NCBI GenBank assembly: GCA_016199605.1
Contig: JACQGJ010000354.1
Span: 1-5,175 of the forward strand
DNA: 5,175 bases
Direction: 5' to 3'
DNA from: Armatimonadota bacterium
GTDB taxonomy: Bacteria > Armatimonadota > Abditibacteriia > CG2-30-59-28
Shown: positions 1 through 5,175 of the stretch, piece after piece
How the letters are laid out: every line of letters starts with the position of its first letter
Numbering within the stretch: the stretch's first letter is position 1
Program-made: the position numbers and the translations under genes
The notes under the pieces: model-generated
Database searches by the model: none
Seen by the model: the letters and a program-made list of their open reading frames with translations, nothing else
Told to the model about the DNA's origin: nothing

Positions 1-519
1 GATGGAGCGGGAATCTACATCACGTTCTGCAAGGGCATCGTGGTGCGAGGGAACTACATCCACGACATCCTCGACACAGGAGGCTATGGCGCGTCGGCTT
101 ACTACCTCGACGAGCAGGCGGAGAACTGCACGGTCGAGGATAACCTGTCTGTCCGGGTTAACCGTCCTTCTCACAACCACATGGCAAAGAACAACACAAT
201 CCGACGCAACGTGTTTGTTGTCGAGGGCGACGCCCAGCTCACCTTTCCACGGTCCACAGAGTTCACGTTGGAGAAGAACGTGATCTACGCCACTGGTAAG
301 GTCGTCTTGTCCAATCCGGCCGCAGTTAAGACCTGGACCAACAACATGGTTTACAGCGGCAAGGGTCAAGTGGAAGGCGTTCCGGCGGAGGTCGCCAGAG
401 ACGATCCGCTGTTCGTGAACCCCACCCAGGGAGACTATCGCTTCAAACCGGAGTCCTCCGCCCTGGCGCTCGGCCTGCAACCTGTTGACGTGAGTGGGGC
501 GGGAAGGACAGGGCACTGA
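1..519 (+). CDS. Right-handed parallel beta-helix repeat protein, C-terminal part (5' truncated by window edge)
   Basis: The frame is open from base 1 to a TGA at 517-519, giving 172 residues with no start in view; the ATGs inside (such as base 181) fall within the repeat fold and are not credible starts. The sequence shows beta-helix rungs with an asparagine at nearly the same place in each: N18, N48, N70, N93 and N115 (spacings 30, 22, 23, 22), in contexts such as VVRGNYIHD, TIRRNVFV and TLEKNVIYA. The YYLDEQAEN stretch (34-42) resembles the GIYLDEGS-type turn of this family. The tail DDPLFVNPTQGDYRFKPES (from residue 134) followed by LGLQPVDVSGAG is the typical C-terminal cap of such proteins. 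Family members are usually secreted and bind or cleave polysaccharides; no catalytic residues can be assigned here. It probably ends its own transcription unit, because a promoter lies just downstream. Fold call is strong, function unknown. Confidence 0.88.
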   Translation, partial: DGAGIYITFCKGIVVRGNYIHDILDTGGYGASAYYLDEQAENCTVEDNLSVRVNRPSHNHMAKNNTIRRNVFVVEGDAQLTFPRSTEFTLEKNVIYATGKVVLSNPAAVKTWTNNMVYSGKGQVEGVPAEVARDDPLFVNPTQGDYRFKPESSALALGLQPVDVSGAGRTGH

Positions 520-540
520 TACACCAATCCCTCCTCGAAA

Positions 541-549
541 TGATATAAT
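541..549 (+). promoter_or_regulatory. Extended -10 promoter (TGATATAAT) for the four-gene operon
   Basis: TATAAT at 544-549 is preceded by TG with one base between, a perfect extended -10 element for a housekeeping sigma factor. No good -35 is present 17 bases upstream (521-526 reads ACACCA), which fits extended -10 promoters. The expected start of transcription, about 7 bases after the -10, is near A556 to A558, which coincides with the ATG at 558. No Shine-Dalgarno is present upstream of that ATG, so a leaderless or 1-2 base leader mRNA is inferred. Confidence 0.68.
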
Positions 550-557
550 GCTCGCAC

Positions 558-1007
558 ATGGAACTGCTCCTGTTAATAATCGCCGGTTTAGCTCTCGCTT
601 GGTCCATGCTCCTGCAGAGCCGGGTCAAGGCCATTGAAACCATCATGGATTCAATGGGCGGCACCCTGCGCCACGTAACCGCTGCGGTTGGCGTTTTGGA
701 TCAACGACTCAAGGCGCTCAGCGACACAGTGACACTGATGGAAATGCGGCAGTCGGGTGTGCTTCGGTTCAAACCCGAGACCAAGCTCCGGGTCGCTCTC
801 GCCACCCATCCCAGAGTCGCCGAGGTCCTTCAGAATCATTCCATAGACACGCAGGCGTTGCCGGACAAGGACGCGCTCCAGAACTTGTCTGAGCTTGCAT
901 CTGATCGCAAGGCTGATCTCGACGAGCTTCTGAGCGAACTCAATGCGCTGCTCGACGATTTGAAGCCGGAGGATCTCAAGCAGGAAGGCATCATTGCGTT
1001 GGAGTAA
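558..1007 (+). CDS. Small membrane-anchored coiled-coil protein with cysteine-free DUF1858-like C-terminal domain
   Basis: The 149-residue protein starts with a strongly hydrophobic helix (residues 2-19, MELLLLIIAGLALAW...) that is either a membrane anchor or an uncleaved signal; R22 and K24 follow it, suggesting the rest is cytoplasmic. Residues 20-65 are predicted helical or coiled coil from their heptad-like leucines and charges. Residues 73-134 resemble the DUF1858/ScdA N-terminal-type helical domain: LRVALATHPRVAEVLQNHSI followed by ALQNLSELASDRKADLDELLSELN matches the family layout of a P-x-x-x-x-V-L-x-x-H helix and a closing D-L-D-E-L-L-x-x-L-N helix. The CxxC-like cysteines usual in that family are missing, and the whole protein has no cysteine. 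It is the first gene after the extended -10 promoter and ends 6 bases before the next gene. The ATG at 558 is chosen because it places the hydrophobic helix at the N-terminus and follows the promoter directly. The DUF1858 match is made by eye; function is unknown. Confidence 0.8.
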   Translation: MELLLLIIAGLALAWSMLLQSRVKAIETIMDSMGGTLRHVTAAVGVLDQRLKALSDTVTLMEMRQSGVLRFKPETKLRVALATHPRVAEVLQNHSIDTQALPDKDALQNLSELASDRKADLDELLSELNALLDDLKPEDLKQEGIIALE

Positions 1008-1013
1008 GGCAGC

Positions 1014-1379
1014 ATGCACATTGTCCTGTTCAATGACAACGCTATACGCTTCAGCGATCGACTGTTCAGGGGACTTACGGATCTCGGACACGAGGTGGGC
1101 ATCCTCGGTACACCGCCGGGCCTATGTGAATACCTGCGGAAGAACAAAGTCGACGTTGCCATCGTTGATCTGGGGGCTGACACGGAAAGGCGACCCGCAA
1201 CGATACGCACCATCAAGCAAGATTACCCATCGCTCAAAGTCCTTGGCTACGCGCGCTACGGAGAGGTCGATGTGTGGGCGTCGGCTCGTGACGCGGGATG
1301 TGACCTGGTCGTTTCGACTTCCACCATCAATGGCGATGTAACAGGTTCATTGCTCAGACTCATGCGAGGTCACCTCTGA
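1014..1379 (+). CDS. Divergent CheY-like receiver (pseudo-receiver) single-domain protein
   Basis: The 121-residue protein has alternating beta/alpha order like a response-regulator receiver: strand MHIVLFND, helix RLFRGLTDLG, strand HEVGILG, helix GLCEYLRKN, strand VDVAIVDLG, helix TIRTIKQDYP, strand LKVLGYAR, helix DVWASARDAGC, strand DLVVSTS and a last helix. D52 in AIVDLG sits where the phosphorylated Asp would be, and ARDAGCD matches the usual A-x-x-A-G-A-D segment. Other active-site features are weak or absent: the N-terminal acidic pair is reduced to D8 (N7-D8-N9), the Thr/Ser after strand 4 is A80, and the Lys after strand 5 is S101. Phosphorylation is therefore doubtful. No output domain is attached. 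A weak AAGG at 1006-1009 lies 4 bases before the ATG, and the gene starts 6 bases after the upstream stop, so co-translation is likely. It might act as a protein-interaction module with its neighbour; this is inference. Confidence 0.78.
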   Translation: MHIVLFNDNAIRFSDRLFRGLTDLGHEVGILGTPPGLCEYLRKNKVDVAIVDLGADTERRPATIRTIKQDYPSLKVLGYARYGEVDVWASARDAGCDLVVSTSTINGDVTGSLLRLMRGHL

Positions 1380-1384
1380 GGAGG
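1379..1384 (+). promoter_or_regulatory. Shine-Dalgarno AGGAGG that fixes the GTG start at 1391
   Basis: AGGAGG overlaps the last base of the upstream TGA stop and lies 6 bases before GTG 1391. It is the strongest ribosome-binding site in the window and supports the non-ATG start, which places the nucleotide-binding strand MHILLFGGGGQVG at the N-terminus. Confidence 0.8.
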
Positions 1385-1390
1385 CAAAGA

Positions 1391-2257
1391 GTGCATATTC
1401 TCCTCTTCGGAGGCGGGGGACAAGTGGGGACGGATTTGCGGCAGCGGCTTGCCGGGGATGAGGTGATTGCTCCAACCCGGGTTGAGTGTCCCATCGAAAG
1501 CTTTGAGGCCGTAGAAGAGCAGATGCGGGCTGGGGGTCACGACTGGGTGGTCCACTCCGCCGCCTTCACGAAGGTGGATGATTGCGAGACGGAACCGGAG
1601 TTAGCGTTTCGGGTCAACGCAATCGGAACGCGCAACATCGCGTTGGCCTGTCAGCGTCAGGGAGCGTCTCTGCTTTACGTCAGCACCGACTACGTTTTCG
1701 ACGGCGAAAAGGGAGAAGCTTACCTGGAGTCCGATCCGCCCAATCCCCTGAGTGTCTACGGGGTGTCCAAGCTCGCGGGTGAGTTCTTCGTCAAGCAACT
1801 CGCTCCCCGCTGGGTGATCGTGCGCACCGCGGCTGTGTTCGGTCCGTATCATGGAGAAGTCCCCGGAGTCAATTTCGTGGAGGCGATCTTGCGCGCTGCC
1901 GACTCCGGTCGGCCCTTACGCGTCGTCGACGATCAGACCACCACGCCGACTTTCACCAAGGACCTCAGTGAGAAAATTGTCGAGTTGATGGAGGCTCAGG
2001 CGAGCGGTCTCTTCCATGTCACCAACCAGGGAGCGTGCCCTTTTTACGAGATGGCATGCAAGATCCTGGAAATGAGCGGCAGATCCAAGGAAGTCACCAG
2101 AATCACTACCCAGCAGTTGAACCGGCCCGCTCGCCGGCCACGATACTCGGTGCTCAGCAATTCGCGACTCAAAGATCAGGGGTTTGCGCTGCTGCGACCG
2201 TGGGAAGAAGCGTTGTCGGAGTACCTCGACAAACACCGAGACCTTCGAGACGGTTAG
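1391..2257 (+). CDS. rfbD: dTDP-4-dehydrorhamnose reductase (RmlD/RfbD) family NAD(P)-dependent sugar reductase
   Basis: RmlD reduces dTDP-4-dehydro-L-rhamnose to dTDP-L-rhamnose with NAD(P)H, the last step of rhamnose donor synthesis for lipopolysaccharide and other surface glycans, in the cytoplasm. The 288-residue length is typical. Visible motifs, in order: the Rossmann nucleotide loop GGGGQVG (7-13); HSAAFTKVDDCE (55-66), matching the family's AAYTxVDxAE; the short-chain dehydrogenase triad parts S98-T99-D100 and Y123-x3-K127 (YGVSK), with STDYVFDG between; NFVEAILR; and VVDDQTTTPTFTKDLS, matching VVDDQxGxPT. The C-terminal RPARRPRYSVLSNSRL segment also fits (RPxxSxLxxxKL). Variations such as TTT for the usual xGx, and PYHGEVPG in place of the usual WVYG/G-x-NF region, leave the exact sugar open; other NDP-4-ketosugar reductases share this fold. 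No rmlA, rmlB or rmlC is visible nearby. The start is GTG, backed by AGGAGG. Confidence 0.88.
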   Translation: MHILLFGGGGQVGTDLRQRLAGDEVIAPTRVECPIESFEAVEEQMRAGGHDWVVHSAAFTKVDDCETEPELAFRVNAIGTRNIALACQRQGASLLYVSTDYVFDGEKGEAYLESDPPNPLSVYGVSKLAGEFFVKQLAPRWVIVRTAAVFGPYHGEVPGVNFVEAILRAADSGRPLRVVDDQTTTPTFTKDLSEKIVELMEAQASGLFHVTNQGACPFYEMACKILEMSGRSKEVTRITTQQLNRPARRPRYSVLSNSRLKDQGFALLRPWEEALSEYLDKHRDLRDG

Positions 2258-2259
2258 CG

Positions 2260-2265
2260 AAGGAG
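2260..2265 (+). promoter_or_regulatory. Shine-Dalgarno AAGGAG with no standard start codon at proper distance
   Basis: AAGGAG lies 2 bases after the rfbD stop and is a perfect match to the anti-Shine-Dalgarno core. In the frame of the next gene, the codon 9 bases downstream is ATA (2275-2277), not ATG, GTG or TTG. The first usual starts in frame are GTG 2302 (36 bases away) and ATG 2317 (51 bases away), both without a good site of their own. It may signal an unusual ATA start or a one-base difference at this position. Confidence 0.55.
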
Positions 2266-2316
2266 AATCTCACAATAGAAAAACAGGAACTGCTTGAGCC
2301 AGTGAGACCGGAATCC

Positions 2317-4761
2317 ATGCGGGCCGGTGAGATCCCTTTCCCATTGCTCGCCTTCGCCGTTTGCCTCTTGTCTTTCGCCGTGCTGGTTTACGAAGTTTCA
2401 CTGACGCGTCTCTTCTCGGTGGTGCTTCGCTACCACTTCGTCTTCCTCGTGACCTCGGTTGCCGTATGTGGTCTGGGCCTGGGCGGACTCATTCTCCACC
2501 AGTGTCAGCGATGGGTGGCTCGACTCTCTCCCCAGGTCTTCCTGGTCTTGAATCTGTGCGGTTTTGCCTTGACGATCCCCGTGGCGATCGGGTTGATCCT
2601 GCTCTGGCTGTTGCCGAACTATCCAACATGCTATTGGGGGGTCGCCGCTCTCATCCTGATTCCCTTCCTGTTTGCCGGAGCCTTTCTCGCCTACGCCTTC
2701 CAGGCTCACGGAGCGCGATGCGGACAGCTCTACGGCGCAGACCTCCTCGGGGCAGCGCTTGCAGCAGGAGCGGTGATTCTACTGCTGAAACACCATGGGG
2801 CCATTAACACGTGTTTTGCCGCAGGTTCTTACTCGGGATTGTGCGCTCTTCTCCTCTTGATCTTCCGCCAGCCCAGGTCGCCGTTGAGGAACCATTCCAG
2901 CGGATGGCTGTGGCTCGCCATCGTCGCGCTTCTTCTCAACCAGGCGCTAATAGCCGCCAACCACAGGATGAAATTCCTGGACATCCCACCTCTTAAGACC
3001 GACGACTCCCAGGCCGCTCTCGAAATCTCAAAGCCGCTCTTCCGTGAGCTGGCAGATCCGGAAATCGGGGCAAAGATCGTCCAGACCGACTGGAGTGCGT
3101 TTGCGCGCACCGATGTTGTGGAGGAGAAGGATGCCCCGGACACCAAGTACATCTGGACCGACGGAGAAGTCCCGACACACATGGAGAAGTTCGATGGCGA
3201 CCTGAAGAAGGTGGAATTCCTGAAAGCCTTCATCGGGTACTTGCCGTACCAGACAAAACAGGTGAAGAGCGCTCTGAGTATCGGCCCCGGCGGCGGCCTG
3301 GACATCCTGCTGGGATTACTGGCAAAGACAAGTGAAATCGATGGGGTCGAGGTAAACGCTTCGATTCCCCGAATCATGAGGCAGTACGCGGATTTCAACG
3401 GAGGGATCTACGAGCAACCCAATGTTCACATCACGGTTGGAGATGGTCGCACCTATGTGCGCCATGCGACCAAGCGATATGACTTGATCTATCTGGCGCT
3501 TACGCAAACCGCAGCCTATGGCAATGTCGGGCTGTCACTGGTTGAGAGTTACATTCATACCACCGATGCCCTGCGCGATTACCTCGGTCATGTGACGCCG
3601 GGAGGACGGGTGGCGCTCATCACCCAGGAGTATTCACTGCTCTGCCGCTACTTCGCCACAGCCGTCCAGGTTTTGGGGGAGCGCGGGGAATCTGCAGCGG
3701 AAGCGTGCAGACACATTGCTTTGTTCTCGGTACCGGTGGAACAGTACGGAAGCACTCCGTATCGTAACCTGGCCCTGGTCCAGAACTCCCCTTACACTCC
3801 GGAAGAAGCAGGCCAGCTCCAAGCCTTTGCCCGCCGCATGAGGCTAACAGTCTACTTTATCCCTCACCTCTACGAGGGGAGGCCCTTCTGTCGTGTCGCG
3901 TCCGGCGCACTGTCCTTGTCCGAGTTTATCAACCTGTTCAGGAAGCATGAGGAGATCAGCATCAAGCCGGTTAACGACAACTCCCCGTTCTTCGTCGATC
4001 TTTCGCTTGCCACACCGCAGATGCTGACGCATCTCCTTCTTGGGGCCTTGGTCCTCATTGCAGCCTTCAGCGCCTGGGCCGGCGCGTCGGTCTACTGCCG
4101 ATCGAGACGAGGAGAGCGTGACAGCAACGGGGTGAGCACCGGCCAGGTGCTACCGTTCGTTTTTTACTTCTCAGCCCTCGGTTCTGGTTTCATGCTTGTG
4201 GAGATCGCGCTCGCTCAGAAGATGATTCTTTTCCTCGGATATCCGACCCTTGCCTTGTCAGTGATTTTGTGCGCACTTCTTCTCGGAGGAGGCTGCGGGA
4301 GTTGGTTCAGTCAGAGAGTTCCCCCAGAACGCCTGCATCGAGGCATCGTCGTCGGGGCCACGGGTGTCGTGGCTCTCGTTCTGCTCGAAGCCCAGGTTGT
4401 CCATCTGCTCTTCGAGAGCGCAAACATCCCCTCGATTGCCCTCCGGTCCCTACTCAGTGTCCTCTTGCTGTTGCCTCTTGGATTCTTCCTCGGCATTCCC
4501 TTCCCCTCCGGCATACGTCTTCTCGAACGGGTCTCTCCGGAGGACATCCCATGGATGTGGGGAGTTAACGGAGTCACTTCAGTGATCGGATCGGTTCTGG
4601 CCGCTATCGGTGCAAAGCTGTGGGGATTCAACCAGGTGTTGTGGCTGGGGAGCTGCGTTTACGGGCTGATCGCGGTCATCTTCCTCGTGAGCGATCAACG
4701 GAAGAGGACTCGAAACGAAGCCCCCTCTACTCCGAGTGACACGGCTTCAGCAAACTCCTGA
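2317..4761 (+). CDS. Polytopic membrane protein with central spermidine-synthase-like (SAM-methyltransferase fold) domain
   Basis: From ATG 2317 the protein has 814 residues. About seven hydrophobic helices occupy residues 8-212 (first FPLLAFAVCLLSFAVLVYEV), a soluble domain spans roughly 220-565, and about six more helices occupy 569-800. The soluble part has a Rossmann fold like SpeE: SIGPGGGLD (321-329) for the cofactor loop, GVEVN with E345, VGDGRTYV with D376, then YDLIYLALTQT (388-398) and ESYIHTTDALRDYLGHVTPGGRV. The C-terminal part carries family hallmarks: GFMLVEIALAQKMILFLGYPTLALSV (around E629), LGIPFPSG (to G732) and WGVNGVTSVIGS (from 748). In true spermidine synthases the strand after YDLI ends in a catalytic Asp (D-x-x-D type); here it reads LALTQT, so polyamine synthesis is unlikely and the substrate is unknown. 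The start is uncertain: GTG 2302 or ATA 2275 are alternatives. It follows rfbD closely and is the last gene of the operon. Confidence 0.87.
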   Translation: MRAGEIPFPLLAFAVCLLSFAVLVYEVSLTRLFSVVLRYHFVFLVTSVAVCGLGLGGLILHQCQRWVARLSPQVFLVLNLCGFALTIPVAIGLILLWLLPNYPTCYWGVAALILIPFLFAGAFLAYAFQAHGARCGQLYGADLLGAALAAGAVILLLKHHGAINTCFAAGSYSGLCALLLLIFRQPRSPLRNHSSGWLWLAIVALLLNQALIAANHRMKFLDIPPLKTDDSQAALEISKPLFRELADPEIGAKIVQTDWSAFARTDVVEEKDAPDTKYIWTDGEVPTHMEKFDGDLKKVEFLKAFIGYLPYQTKQVKSALSIGPGGGLDILLGLLAKTSEIDGVEVNASIPRIMRQYADFNGGIYEQPNVHITVGDGRTYVRHATKRYDLIYLALTQTAAYGNVGLSLVESYIHTTDALRDYLGHVTPGGRVALITQEYSLLCRYFATAVQVLGERGESAAEACRHIALFSVPVEQYGSTPYRNLALVQNSPYTPEEAGQLQAFARRMRLTVYFIPHLYEGRPFCRVASGALSLSEFINLFRKHEEISIKPVNDNSPFFVDLSLATPQMLTHLLLGALVLIAAFSAWAGASVYCRSRRGERDSNGVSTGQVLPFVFYFSALGSGFMLVEIALAQKMILFLGYPTLALSVILCALLLGGGCGSWFSQRVPPERLHRGIVVGATGVVALVLLEAQVVHLLFESANIPSIALRSLLSVLLLLPLGFFLGIPFPSGIRLLERVSPEDIPWMWGVNGVTSVIGSVLAAIGAKLWGFNQVLWLGSCVYGLIAVIFLVSDQRKRTRNEAPSTPSDTASANS

Positions 4762-4764
4762 AGC
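4744..4764. terminator. Perfect 7-bp hairpin over the stop codon, possible bidirectional terminator
   Basis: GCTTCAG (4744-4750) and CTGAAGC (4758-4764) are exact inverted repeats around a 7-base loop; a G-U pair (4743/4765) could extend the stem in RNA. The TGA stop at 4759-4761 lies inside the right arm. It sits between convergent genes but has no T-tract on either side, so intrinsic termination is not assured. Confidence 0.4.
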
Positions 4765-4765
4765 T

Positions 4766-4790
4766 CCGCCGCGGTGCTCCCCCGCAGCGG
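4766..4790. terminator. Second GC-rich hairpin between convergent genes, possible bidirectional terminator
   Basis: CCGCCGCGG (4766-4774) pairs with CCGCAGCGG (4782-4790) over 9 positions with one central C-A mismatch and a 7-base loop. It starts one base after the previous hairpin and ends directly against the minus-strand stop codon (4793-4791). No T-tract follows on either strand, so it may be a factor-dependent terminator, a transcript-end stabiliser, or chance in GC-rich sequence. Confidence 0.38.
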
Positions 4791-5175
4791 TCAGTGCTTG
4801 ATTCGTTCCCAGTACTTGTCGAAGTCAAACTGCGGACTGTGCTCGGGGATGTGGCATTGCTTACAGGGGGTTGATCCCACTTTGGGTGGACGGTAAGCGT
4901 AGGGGAGTTGAGTGTGTTTGCGCTGGGGGAGGTGGCAGTTCTCGCACCCCATGTCGATAAGCTTGGGCGTTGTCTTCGGATCAACAAAACCAGATTCGTA
5001 GTCGAAGCCGACAACGTGACATCCCACGCACTCGGGATCGAAATCGTGCCCGAGGTCGACAAGGGTTTTGAAGGCCCGAGCGTGCTGCGTGCTCCTCCAG
5101 ATCTTGACTGCTTTGGGATGACATTGCGCGCAGGCTTGACTCCCTGCGTACCTGTCCCCGTTGGAAGTCTTCTGC
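4791..5175 (-). CDS. Multiheme cytochrome c (cytochrome c554-like), C-terminal part (5' truncated by window edge)
   Basis: Reading the minus strand from the right edge, the frame is open for 127 residues to a TGA at 4793-4791, with no stop or credible start; the GTG at 5027 lies inside a heme motif (C-V-G-C-H) and cannot be the start. Four CxxCH heme-binding motifs are present: CAQCH (5132-5118), CVGCH (5030-5016), CENCH (4946-4932) and CKQCH (4865-4851). The segment YAGSQACAQCHPKAVKIWRSTQHARAF is typical of the cytochrome c554/multiheme family, with the H in TQHARAF a likely distal heme ligand. The following DPECVGCHVVGFDYESGF, IDMGCENCH and the ending FDFDKYWERIKH match a recurring arrangement in these proteins. 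Covalent heme attachment requires export, so the protein should be periplasmic or outer-surface and carry electrons. More hemes or an enzyme domain may lie upstream, beyond the window. It converges on the operon and is not part of it. Confidence 0.9.
   Translation of the reverse strand, partial: QKTSNGDRYAGSQACAQCHPKAVKIWRSTQHARAFKTLVDLGHDFDPECVGCHVVGFDYESGFVDPKTTPKLIDMGCENCHLPQRKHTQLPYAYRPPKVGSTPCKQCHIPEHSPQFDFDKYWERIKH

Noticed and set aside
517..557. Intrinsic terminator after the beta-helix gene
   Set aside because: No inverted repeat or T-tract was found in the 38-base gap; only the promoter is evident.
651..1216. Minus-strand open frames (651-1091 and 836-1216)
   Set aside because: They lie antisense to two genes with better coding character, have no ribosome-binding site, and show no recognisable motifs.
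994..1341. Plus-strand open frame overlapping the receiver-like gene
   Set aside because: It is a frame shadow of the 1014-1379 gene and begins within the end of the 558-1007 gene; composition is not protein-like.
2035..2316. Upstream extension of the membrane protein to an ATG at 2035
   Set aside because: It would overlap rfbD by 223 bases, through its conserved C-terminal segment, and the added residues are low-complexity and unlike the family's N-terminus.
2829..3398. 189-residue minus-strand open frame inside the membrane protein gene
   Set aside because: The plus frame carries clear family motifs across the same bases; the antisense product is serine/arginine-rich and without recognisable domains.
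3265..3640. Calling the membrane protein speE (polyamine biosynthesis)
   Set aside because: The catalytic acidic residue is missing and the membrane blocks are unlike the soluble enzyme, so only the fold is assigned.
4791..5027. Short cytochrome gene starting at GTG 5027
   Set aside because: The codon before it is Cys and completes a CxxCH heme motif, and the frame continues with another heme motif to the window edge, so this is the end of a longer gene.

Overview
The window (5,175 bases, moderately GC-rich, tightly packed) looks like ordinary bacterial chromosome from a Gram-negative, probably environmental lineage. A secreted right-handed beta-helix protein, a large spermidine-synthase-like membrane protein and a C554-type multiheme cytochrome c are found together in Acidobacteriota, Desulfobacterota/Myxococcota-type and related phyla. 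This is inference from gene content only. No mobile element, tRNA, rRNA, CRISPR array or phage gene was seen.

Layout. Bases 1-519 (+) encode the C-terminal 172 residues of a parallel beta-helix protein whose start lies off the left edge. A 38-base gap follows and holds a perfect extended -10 promoter (TGATATAAT, 541-549). Its predicted transcription start falls almost on the ATG at 558, so the next mRNA is probably leaderless or nearly so. Four co-directional genes then follow closely: 558-1007, a small membrane-anchored coiled-coil protein with a cysteine-free DUF1858-like tail; 1014-1379, a divergent CheY-like receiver fold; 1391-2257, a dTDP-4-dehydrorhamnose reductase (RmlD/RfbD) family protein; and about 2317-4761, an 814-residue polytopic membrane protein with a central spermidine-synthase-like Rossmann domain. 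Spacing is 6 and 11 bases between the first three, and the fourth has a Shine-Dalgarno right after the third gene's stop, so they are probably one operon. On the minus strand, 5175-4791 encodes the C-terminal 127 residues of a multiheme cytochrome c with four visible CxxCH motifs; its start lies off the right edge. The last two genes converge, with 29 bases between stop codons, and two adjacent hairpins occupy the junction.

How the genes may work together is unclear. RmlD makes a nucleotide sugar for surface polysaccharide, but no rmlA, rmlB or rmlC is visible. The anchored DUF1858-like protein and the receiver-like protein could form a small regulatory or scaffold pair. The SpeE-like membrane protein lacks the usual polyamine-synthase acidic residues and its substrate is unknown. 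The cytochrome belongs to a separate, periplasmic electron-transfer locus. Nothing here is clearly a new system; the most unusual element is the small-protein pair at the head of the operon.
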